Program-made: the position numbers and the translations under genes
Source of the DNA: JBHPGW01 sp042569785
GTDB lineage: Bacteria; Planctomycetota; Phycisphaerae; Sedimentisphaerales; Anaerobacaceae
DNA length: 6,103 nucleotides
Reading direction: 5' to 3'
Assembly (NCBI GenBank): GCA_042569785.1
Contig: JBHPGW010000112.1
Coordinates: 1 to 6,103 of the forward strand
Notes under the pieces: generated by a model
The model's input: the letters and a program-made list of their open reading frames with translations, nothing else
Told to the model about the DNA's origin: nothing
Database searches by the model: none
Shown here: one piece after another, positions 1 to 4,982 of the stretch
Numbering within the stretch: position 1 is the stretch's first letter
Layout of the letters: each line of letters starts with the position of its first letter

Positions 1-154
1 GGATATTCTGATCGTCCCCCCAGGGAACATGAACAGAAACCCCAGGCACTAAATCTTTTATCCATTGATAAAGAATATTAAAGAGCAACTGATCTCCAAA
101 GTTTGGATGATTATATGCACCAATCACTACTATTGCCTTTTGCTTTCTTGGCAT
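1..154 (-). CDS. Polysaccharide pyruvyl transferase family protein, N-terminal fragment
   Basis: Seen: an open frame of 51 codons runs from an ATG at 154 to the left edge of the window without a stop. It begins MPRKQKAIVVIGAYN and continues with NFGDQLLFNILYQWI. A short beta strand, then G-A-Y, then N-F-G-D-Q/N, is the characteristic N-terminus of the PS_pyruv_trans family (PF04230; CsaB/WcaK/AmsJ type). Known: these enzymes move pyruvate from PEP onto a sugar of an exopolysaccharide or cell-wall polymer as a ketal, in the cytoplasm or at the membrane. Context: its ATG shares one base with the wzx stop codon (TAATG), which implies translational coupling; a CAGGAA ribosome binding site lies at 160-165, inside the end of wzx. 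The C-terminal part, which would confirm the family and its acceptor, is outside the window. Some family members are annotated only as polysaccharide polymerisation or colanic acid proteins, so the substrate is unknown. Confidence 0.82.
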   Translation of the reverse strand, partial: MPRKQKAIVVIGAYNHPNFGDQLLFNILYQWIKDLVPGVSVHVPWGDDQNI

Positions 155-1716
155 TATATTTCCTGCTTACTACTGATAACGCGCTCAATCAAATTGCTAG
201 CTATGCCTTTAAAGATTAGTCTCTCATTTTCTGAAAGAGTAATATTCCAGTAACTAATCCCAATAACAACAACAGAAGTAAACATGCATAATAATAATTG
301 AATTAAAGACATATTTGCAACTATCCTTTTCCAACTTATAAGAAAAAGGATGAAAGTCAATAACGGTACAATTAACCGGAGCAAACACATCCTAATGTAT
401 TTAAAAATACTAAGGCTTAAAACCTTGCATGAATAAACCGGTATAATAATAAGTGACACAAAAACAACAGGCAGACTCATTCCTATCGCAACACCTAAAA
501 GATCCATATTTCCTATTTTAAAAAATAGAATCGCAGAAATTATACTGGTCAGCGTAGTAACAACAGCAATTATAGCAAAAACGCGATGATGTCCTATACC
601 ATTAATAACAAAATAACTAGTCTGAAGACTAAGCCAGGTTACTTGTGTTATAGCCAAAATCGGAATAAGATAGCTCACTCTTATAAAATCTTCACGACCA
701 AGCCAAGCCATTAATATTTCATTACGAAAGATACAAAGAAAGAAAGCCGCTGGTAACGACACCATCAAAACATATTTAATGCTTCTTAAAAACAATATTC
801 TCACACGTTCCATATCACCCAGGGCCTGAAACTGACTTGCAGCAGGTTTTATAACAACAAGGCCTATCGCCAAAAATCCTCCTATCAACGCAGCTAATTG
901 GTAGCATGTTGAGTAATAAGTTGTCTTTGCAGGACCCAACAAAAATCCAGTTACCCAGATACCTCCTTGAGCAAAAAAAGCCGTGGCAATTGTATAAATA
1001 GCACTATTAGCACTATAAGCAAATATCGATCGAAATGTCTTAAGGCTTGCATTTCGGAAAGAAATTGTTATCTGAGGGCAAAAATATTTAGCTAAAAAAG
1101 TTAAGATAACTACGGGCAAAACAAGTCTTGCAACACCTAAACAAGTTAATGCAATAATACCATAATCCAATCCTAATAACAAAAAAGCTGCCAAGGTATA
1201 ACAAATTGTCATTAGAACTTCGACTATTCCAATGCTGGTAAATGATTGCAGGCCATTCATGACTGATCTAAAAACACTAAAGGGCATCCATATTATGAAT
1301 CCTATTCCGGTAATGCCAATAACAATCCGGCTAACTGTATAATGTTCTATTGGCACATGGACCCAGACTGGAAATTTTACTACAAGTGTGATCACTGCCA
1401 CTAAGATAATTATCGAAATGATTGAATAAAAGACAATAACCGTGCTTATAACTTCAGATATACGATTGTAATCTCTGCGTACCAGCCCTTGTGGAACCTC
1501 TCTATTAACCGAGGAATTAAGACCAATTTGTAAAATCCATGAAATATACAGAATAGAAAAACTTATTCGCCATATACCATAAAGTTCATTGCCTACCTGT
1601 GAAAGAATATATGGAACAAGAAGAATGCCAACAGCGATGCGAAACAGTGAAGGGAAGCCATTCCAAAAAGCATTCCCTAAAAGTCTTTGGCTATGACTTT
1701 TAGCTTGTTTTGTCAT
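154..1716 (-). CDS. Wzx-like polysaccharide flippase (MATE/MVF-type oligosaccharide transporter)
   Basis: Seen: 520 residues, strongly hydrophobic along the whole length, with about 12-14 predicted membrane segments (for example near residues 21-41, 50-65, 89-112, 129-149, 163-184, 186-209, 315-332, 345-370, 378-399, 406-428, 443-461 and 470-490). The N-terminus (basic start, then LLGNAFWNGFPSLFRI and LVPYILSQVGNELYGIW near residues 33-49) is the usual opening of polysaccharide-synthesis flippases, in which the first helix is followed by a conserved G-x-x-x-Y/F-G-x-W/Y loop. Known: the family moves undecaprenyl-linked repeat units across the inner membrane. Length is normal or slightly long for the family (about 420-520). 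The ATG at 1716 is the first in frame; its ribosome binding site (AGAAAGA) is weak. The gene is much more AT-rich than those to its right (30% GC in a sampled 60-bp line), which suggests separate acquisition. It has its own long leader holding an inverted repeat, and it is coupled to the next gene by TAATG. Wzx sequences diverge too far to name the substrate. Confidence 0.88.
   Translation of the reverse strand: MTKQAKSHSQRLLGNAFWNGFPSLFRIAVGILLVPYILSQVGNELYGIWRISFSILYISWILQIGLNSSVNREVPQGLVRRDYNRISEVISTVIVFYSIISIIILVAVITLVVKFPVWVHVPIEHYTVSRIVIGITGIGFIIWMPFSVFRSVMNGLQSFTSIGIVEVLMTICYTLAAFLLLGLDYGIIALTCLGVARLVLPVVILTFLAKYFCPQITISFRNASLKTFRSIFAYSANSAIYTIATAFFAQGGIWVTGFLLGPAKTTYYSTCYQLAALIGGFLAIGLVVIKPAASQFQALGDMERVRILFLRSIKYVLMVSLPAAFFLCIFRNEILMAWLGREDFIRVSYLIPILAITQVTWLSLQTSYFVINGIGHHRVFAIIAVVTTLTSIISAILFFKIGNMDLLGVAIGMSLPVVFVSLIIIPVYSCKVLSLSIFKYIRMCLLRLIVPLLTFILFLISWKRIVANMSLIQLLLCMFTSVVVIGISYWNITLSENERLIFKGIASNLIERVISSKQEI
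155..165 (-). promoter_or_regulatory. Ribosome binding site and TAATG coupling for the pyruvyl transferase
   Basis: On the minus strand CAGGAA (160-165) sits 5 bases before the ATG at 154, and this ATG overlaps the wzx stop TAA by one base. The site lies within the last codons of wzx, so ribosomes finishing wzx can restart directly. This decides the start of the downstream gene. Confidence 0.7.
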
Positions 1717-1742
1717 TTAATTAGTCTTTCTGAAAATACCGG

Positions 1743-1769
1743 ATTATCATAATGATAAATTATGATAAT
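1743..1769. promoter_or_regulatory. AT-rich inverted repeat, candidate operator upstream of wzx
   Basis: Seen: perfect 10-bp arms ATTATCATAA (1743-1752) and TTATGATAAT (1760-1769) flank a 7-base spacer. Inside it three copies of one heptamer can be read: TTATCAT (1744-1750, inverted), ATGATAA (1752-1758) and ATGATAA (1762-1768). The first two form a perfect 7-1-7 palindrome, and the last two are direct repeats offset by 10 bp, one helical turn. The element ends 26 bp before the wzx start. Inference: phased, palindromic half sites just before a gene suit binding of a dimeric regulator. The heptamers resemble pieces of Fur-type boxes but the arm order is not the classical one, so no regulator is named. 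As RNA it would form a weak AU stem without a U run, so it is not a terminator. Confidence 0.45.
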
Positions 1770-1814
1770 TTAATATCGCTGAACAGTCATAGAACCCAAA
1801 AATCCTCTAAATTT

Positions 1815-1832
1815 CGTCCCCGTCGGATGCAA
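1815..1832. repeat. 18-bp intergenic motif, copy A (upstream of wzx)
   Basis: The minus-strand motif TTGCATCCGACGGGGACG recurs at 3120-3137 with a single difference (17/18). Copy A is separated from the wzx start by 98 bp. On the minus strand it is directly preceded by GGGGGTAT, an octamer that also occurs in the other gap at 3282-3289. Both copies lie in leaders of polysaccharide genes and have the same orientation relative to transcription. Function unknown; it could be a regulatory site or the core of a dispersed repeat family. Confidence 0.5.
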
Positions 1833-1971
1833 ATACCCCCAAATCTTATCTTGACATCGCCTTAAAATAAACAAATCTGGCTCAGATAAAAGCAACTAAA
1901 CATACCTACCATCAACATAAGTTATTGGTATAGTCTTGCTTACGTTTCTGTTGCACAATACACAGCCTACT

Positions 1972-3066
1972 TCATGCCTTAGCTATAATTTCAGCTATTC
2001 TCTCTGCGGTTTTACCGTCCCAGAATTTCGGAACATGGCAGACATGACTATCACTGGTATCTCTTATTTCATAGTAGTTTTTCAAAATATCCTCAGTTGT
2101 AATGTGCACAAGCCGATTCGTTCCTTTAGTAATTGTTACCGGCCGTTCGGTATTTTCACGCAATGTCATACACGGCACGCCTAAAATTGTCGTCTCTTCC
2201 TGTATCCCGCCGGAATCTGTCATCGCAAGCCCGGCATTGCTCATTAAGCACAGAAAATCCAGATAGCCGACAGGCTCAAGCAAAATCAGATTCGCCATCG
2301 CTTCAACTCGCTTGCCCAAATCTGTCCCCTTGATATTATTTCTCGTTCTTGGATGTATCGGGAATATCAGCTTCATCTCCTTCTCGATCTCTTCAAACGC
2401 TGCGATAATCTGTTCGAACTTTTCCATATCATCAACATTGCTTGGCCGATGCAACGTTATCACCCCATACTCTTTAGCACAAAGCCCTAATCGAGTCAAT
2501 ACATCAGAATTTTTTGCTTTCTCGCGATTGGCCATAAGCGTATCGATCATAACATTGCCGACAAAACGCACCTTCTCAGAATTAATACCTTCCTTTAGAA
2601 GGTTATCTACACCAGACTGCTCAGTAACAAATAGCAAATCACTGATACTGTCAGTTAGCACACGGTTAATCTCTTCAGGCATGTCACGATCGAAACTACG
2701 AAGTCCCGCTTCTACATGTATCAACTTAACGCCTAATTTAACCGCGACCAGACCACATGCTATAGTACTGTTGACATCGCCTACAACTAAACAATAATCA
2801 GGCTTAAAATCCAGAACGATAGGCTCAAAGCATTTCATAATTTCCGCCGTCTGAACCGCATGGCTGCTCGAACCGACTTCCAGATTTATATCCGGCTTAG
2901 GAATGCCAAGCTCATCGAAAAACAGCTTGCTCATGTTCTCGTCATAGTGCTGACCGGTATGAACTAACAGTGTTTCAAAATTACCATTCGCCTCGAACGC
3001 ACGCATGATCGGTGCTATTTTCATGAAATTAGGGCGAGCGCCACACACACATATAATCTTTACCAT
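1972..3066 (-). CDS. wecB: Non-hydrolysing UDP-N-acetylglucosamine 2-epimerase
   Basis: Reaction: interconverts UDP-GlcNAc and UDP-ManNAc in the cytoplasm, feeding ManNAc or ManNAcA into surface glycans. Seen: 364 residues from MVKIICVCGARPNFMKIAPI, normal for the family. The GT-B fold signature is complete: GARPNFMK (9-16), HTGQHYDENM (36-45), GDVNST (96-101) with Asp97, HVEAGLRSFD (117-126) with Glu119, PEEINR (130-135) with Glu131, GNVMID (170-175), LHRPSN (205-210) with His206, IHPRTRNN (237-244), and TDSGGIQEE (283-291), which binds the UDP phosphates. These match the catalytic Asp, Glu, Glu and His known from E. coli WecB, so the enzyme should be active. Start choice: the frame stays open 46 codons further upstream, but the ATG at 3066 has a good AAGGAA site and gives the canonical N-terminus, so the earlier GTG at 3147 is rejected. 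Close relatives epimerise other UDP-HexNAc sugars (for example WbpI-type), so the exact substrate is not certain. Confidence 0.95.
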   Translation of the reverse strand: MVKIICVCGARPNFMKIAPIMRAFEANGNFETLLVHTGQHYDENMSKLFFDELGIPKPDINLEVGSSSHAVQTAEIMKCFEPIVLDFKPDYCLVVGDVNSTIACGLVAVKLGVKLIHVEAGLRSFDRDMPEEINRVLTDSISDLLFVTEQSGVDNLLKEGINSEKVRFVGNVMIDTLMANREKAKNSDVLTRLGLCAKEYGVITLHRPSNVDDMEKFEQIIAAFEEIEKEMKLIFPIHPRTRNNIKGTDLGKRVEAMANLILLEPVGYLDFLCLMSNAGLAMTDSGGIQEETTILGVPCMTLRENTERPVTITKGTNRLVHITTEDILKNYYEIRDTSDSHVCHVPKFWDGKTAERIAEIIAKA

Positions 3067-3072
3067 TTCCAA

Positions 3073-3078
3073 TTCCTT
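3073..3078 (-). promoter_or_regulatory. Ribosome binding site of wecB
   Basis: AAGGAA on the minus strand, 6 bases before the ATG at 3066. Its presence, together with the canonical MVKIICVCGARPN start, decides against the longer open frame that begins with GTG at 3147. Confidence 0.75.
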
Positions 3079-3119
3079 AACCTTGTTCTCAATAATTATC
3101 TGTAAATCTAAATGTACTC

Positions 3120-3137
3120 CGTCCCTGTCGGATGCAA
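3120..3137. repeat. 18-bp intergenic motif, copy B (upstream of wecB)
   Basis: The minus strand reads TTGCATCCGACAGGGACG, differing from copy A at 1815-1832 by one base (A for G). It is separated from the wecB start by 53 bp and lies in the same orientation relative to the downstream gene. The bases on either side differ from copy A, so the conserved block is short and sharply bounded. Confidence 0.5.
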
Positions 3138-3184
3138 CTCGGTGCACATCCGTTACGATTGTTACGAGACGATCACCCTCGAAT

Positions 3185-3274
3185 CTATACGCCGCAAATA
3201 CAAATTACACCACTGTTTACGTTAATATCGGCTGATTGTTTGGCTTGATTCAAGTCTAAAATGATAATTCTCAT
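3185..3274 (-). other. Possible 29-codon small ORF
   Basis: ATG at 3274, MRIIILDLNQAKQSADI..., ending in a cysteine-containing tail (CICGV) and TAG at 3185. A G-rich stretch AAGGGGG is 10 bases upstream, somewhat far for a ribosome binding site. It has no recognised relatives, and chance is the simpler explanation. The start overlaps the AATGA/TCATT palindrome. Confidence 0.12.
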
Positions 3275-3289
3275 TACGAAGATACCCCC

Positions 3290-3421
3290 TTATCCTGCTG
3301 TAAAGCCACTTGCCTCGTTTTTTTGCAATATAAGCCAGGCTATTATAGGACTACTAATTGGCTCTAACTGCATCCAGGCAGCAAAAAAACCACGCCAACC
3401 ACTAAATAGTGAACGAATTTC
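3290..3421 (-). other. Open frame of 43 codons without a start signal
   Basis: Between a TAG at 3422-3424 and a TAA at 3290-3292 one minus frame is open and reads with protein-like composition, including SLFSGWRGFFAAWMQ and SSPIIAWLILQKNEASGF. The only ATG (3373) lacks a ribosome binding site. It overlaps the lipoprotein-like frame in another phase, so both cannot be relics of coding DNA over the same bases. Not recognised; listed because it may be part of a decayed gene or a dispersed element. Confidence 0.15.
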
Positions 3422-3439
3422 CTAAGATAAACCTCCTTT
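3364..3439 (-). pseudogene. Possible relic of a lipoprotein gene start (orphan Shine-Dalgarno plus signal-peptide-like frame)
   Basis: Seen: AAAGGAGGT (3431-3439) is a perfect Shine-Dalgarno sequence, starting 4 bases after the DUF2723 stop codon. No ATG, GTG or TTG follows at normal spacing. Shortly after it, from 3423, one frame reads RKFVHYLVVGVVFLLPGCS and then TAG: a basic n-region, a hydrophobic stretch and a lipobox-like L-P-G-C. The spacing is what one would expect if a start codon just before the Arg codon had been lost. Inference: a small lipoprotein gene, once third in the unit, has lost its start and most of its body. Alternative: coincidence in a hydrophobic-biased AT-rich gap, with the SD being a chance purine run. 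Confidence 0.22.
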
Positions 3440-3443
3440 CGTC

Positions 3444-4970
3444 CTAAAATCCCTTTTTAACCGCCTTATACAGCACTCCGATCTGCTCAAAATCGAACCG
3501 ATCAAGCAGAAATACCGGACAATACCCCTGCTTTGCCGTAACCACGTAAATAGGCCGCTGCTTAGCCAATTCATCGATCACATCCTCATCATAATCTTTC
3601 AAATTGTCCACAGACCCATGAGCAGAAACAATACTAACATCCCTGCGCATACCCTTAACCTCCTGGGCATACAGCAACGGATACACCGTCGTACCGTCAG
3701 AGTATATTACCGCTCGGTCTTCAACTATATCCAAAGCCTCACGCGCAAATCGATCAGCACCATGATACCCCGTCTTCCATGGCCGAAGGAAAAAGCTCAA
3801 GTCATCTCGATAAGGTATCATTCTCTCACGCCCGCTATTTATCCCGACCACTTTCGCCATTTGCGGCGCAAACACATAAGCCCCAACCGGCAGAAAACTA
3901 AGCAGCAGAATCGCCATGGCCAACGTCTTTGGTTTCTTCTCGATCACAACGCAGACCCCAACACCTATCAGGATCGAGACCACACAATAAAACGGTATGA
4001 AAAACGCGTACCGATCCACGATCGTATAACGAAAAGCAAAAACAAAAAACAGTACCAACACCGCTATTATAATATTACTAAAACTTCGCCTTGGCCCAGC
4101 CTTATACAAACTCCCGAGCCCAAAAAACAAAAGCAGGATATTAGGCGTCGCAAAGTTCAACGCTATCCACATTATATTTTCTTTAACTATCCTCATCGAC
4201 ATCGACGTATTAAGCACCGCCTCCTGCCAACTGTCGCCAAACAAAGCCGACACCACGGTACCCGCAACATCACCGCTTTGGATCATATTCTTAACGATCA
4301 AATATTCATAAGGCAATGCTCCAACAATCCATAACCCAACGATAATTATCAAATGCTTAAAACCGATTTCCTTGCTGACTAACAAAACAATAAAAAACAC
4401 CGCATAACACGCAAGCGGAATCGACCCCAACATATGATTAGCCACCGCAAGCCCGTTAAGCAATCCAAGCCAATACAAATATCCAACCCGTCGGCTCTGC
4501 GCATACAGCAATAGCATGATCAATTCAGCCGTAAATATCGCAATGTAAAGTGTATAAGTTTCAGCAATACTTGCGTGTCGCCAAAACGTATGAGAAAGCG
4601 CAAAAGTAACAGCCGCTACAAATCCCGGCAAATTTTTACCCACCCACAAACGCACTAACAAAAACACATTCGCCACCGCCGCCGCCGCCGCTATCGCCGC
4701 GACAAGATTAACTCTAAAAGCAAATTCACCCAAAGGCACATACTTAATCCCGATAGCCAAAATATAAAACAAAGGATGCGCAAGCGCCAGCCCCATACCC
4801 CCTTCAATATCGTTATGCCATACCCGATACTGTATCGTCCCGCTGTCCTGCCACAAGCTACCCGGAGCGCAGCTAACAACATATAACACTGCCGCCCCAA
4901 GCATCACCAGCAAATACAACCGCAACAACTTCCGCCTTGCCCCCGACTCAATTGCACTTTTAATTTTCAT
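3444..4970 (-). CDS. DUF2723-family membrane glycosyltransferase (GT-C, protein O-mannosyltransferase-like)
   Basis: Seen: 508 residues. A basic N-terminus is followed by a first membrane helix (about 17-35) and then a periplasmic loop with LWQDSGTIQY (39-48) and LAHPLFYI (63-70). The D-S-G plus H-P pair is the DUF2723/TMEM260 hallmark (PF11028), and Asp42 is the likely GT-C catalytic acid. Next come about nine more helices, the family block HTFWRHASIAETYTLY (127-142) and GLAVANHM (173-180), and VDRYAFFIPFY (318-328). A soluble C-terminal part (about 370-508) follows. Known: GT-C enzymes take sugars from a polyprenyl-phosphate donor and add them outside the membrane; for bacterial DUF2723 proteins the acceptor is mostly unknown. 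Start: ATG 4970 has GAGG 8 bases upstream, so a TTG at 4997 is rejected. A GGC-rich run near 4673-4699 encodes an Ala-rich helix (92-100). It lies 10 bp after the fucokinase gene, so both are co-transcribed. The protein is shorter than many relatives, which carry TPR-like tails. Confidence 0.85.
   Translation of the reverse strand: MKIKSAIESGARRKLLRLYLLVMLGAAVLYVVSCAPGSLWQDSGTIQYRVWHNDIEGGMGLALAHPLFYILAIGIKYVPLGEFAFRVNLVAAIAAAAAVANVFLLVRLWVGKNLPGFVAAVTFALSHTFWRHASIAETYTLYIAIFTAELIMLLLYAQSRRVGYLYWLGLLNGLAVANHMLGSIPLACYAVFFIVLLVSKEIGFKHLIIIVGLWIVGALPYEYLIVKNMIQSGDVAGTVVSALFGDSWQEAVLNTSMSMRIVKENIMWIALNFATPNILLLFFGLGSLYKAGPRRSFSNIIIAVLVLFFVFAFRYTIVDRYAFFIPFYCVVSILIGVGVCVVIEKKPKTLAMAILLLSFLPVGAYVFAPQMAKVVGINSGRERMIPYRDDLSFFLRPWKTGYHGADRFAREALDIVEDRAVIYSDGTTVYPLLYAQEVKGMRRDVSIVSAHGSVDNLKDYDEDVIDELAKQRPIYVVTAKQGYCPVFLLDRFDFEQIGVLYKAVKKGF
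4092..4123. repeat. 32-bp direct repeat, internal copy (within the DUF2723 gene)
   Basis: This stretch is identical over 32 bp to 6072-6103, in the same orientation and 1,980 bp apart. Here it is in frame and encodes FGLGSLYKAGP of the DUF2723 protein, so this copy is the natural one. One mismatch away the match continues for another 3 bp (GCC). Confidence 0.9.
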
Positions 4971-4978
4971 CCATGAAA

Positions 4979-4982
4979 CCTC
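4979..4982 (-). promoter_or_regulatory. Ribosome binding site of the DUF2723 gene
   Basis: GAGG on the minus strand overlaps the fucokinase stop codon TGA (4981-4983) and lies 8 bases before the ATG at 4970. It fixes that start and points to translational coupling of the two genes. Confidence 0.6.

Larger units (their letters stand above)
1717..1971 (-). other. 255-bp intergenic leader of wzx
   Basis: No convincing gene lies here. In minus-strand order the gap holds the wecB 3' flank, an 18-bp motif shared with the other gap (1815-1832), and an AT-rich inverted repeat (1743-1769). One minus frame stays open for about 41 codons and ends at the TAA following QRY; it reads ...QDKIWGYLHPTGTKFRGF... 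but has no usable start with a ribosome binding site and is not recognised. A weak sigma70-like promoter can be drawn with TTGGGT, about 18 bases, then TATTAA, just upstream of the inverted repeat, but both boxes match poorly. No rho-independent terminator (GC stem plus T run) is visible after wecB, so readthrough from wecB is possible. Confidence 0.5.
3067..3443 (-). other. 377-bp gap between the DUF2723 gene and wecB
   Basis: No gene can be supported. In minus-strand order it holds a perfect but orphan Shine-Dalgarno sequence (3431-3439), a lipoprotein-signal-like frame (3364-3423), an overlapping 43-codon open frame in another phase (3290-3421), a possible 29-codon ORF (3185-3274: ATG, MRIIILDLNQ...; an AAGGGGG stretch at 3285-3291 lies 10 bases before it), and the second 18-bp motif (3120-3137). 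Two small palindromes occur: CTTGATTCAAG (3244-3254) and AATGA/TCATT arms at 3260-3275. A poor promoter (TTGAAT, 18 bases, GATATT) overlaps the first. No clear terminator is visible: the T7 run on the minus strand near 3384-3390 lacks an adjoining GC-rich stem. The patchwork of short protein-like frames suggests decayed coding DNA, but no family is recognised. Confidence 0.45.

Noticed and set aside
2312..2797. A 161-codon plus-strand open frame, serine-rich
   Set aside because: Antisense to wecB, whose motifs are complete; low-complexity Ser/Thr composition is typical of an antisense shadow.
3067..3147. N-terminal extension of WecB starting at GTG 3147
   Set aside because: The family begins at MVKI-type starts, and ATG 3066 has a good AAGGAA site. 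The extension contains the intergenic 18-bp motif.
3260..3275. A Fur box in the wecB gap
   Set aside because: The AATGA/TCATT arms enclose a spacer that does not fit the 7-1-7 or 6-6-1-6 Fur pattern well; too weak to list as a site.
3370..3412. Rho-independent terminator after the DUF2723 gene
   Set aside because: A T7 run exists on the minus strand, but the nearby CACTA/TAGTG hairpin is short, AT-rich and about 10 bases away from it.
3618..4334. A 238-codon plus-strand open frame
   Set aside because: It lies wholly antisense to the well-supported DUF2723 gene, its translation is rich in Arg, His, Lys and Thr with no domain, and it has no ribosome binding site. It is a shadow of the coding strand.
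4673..4699. GGC trinucleotide run as a contingency repeat
   Set aside because: It is a short, imperfect run encoding an alanine-rich membrane helix; a trinucleotide repeat would not cause phase variation by frameshift.
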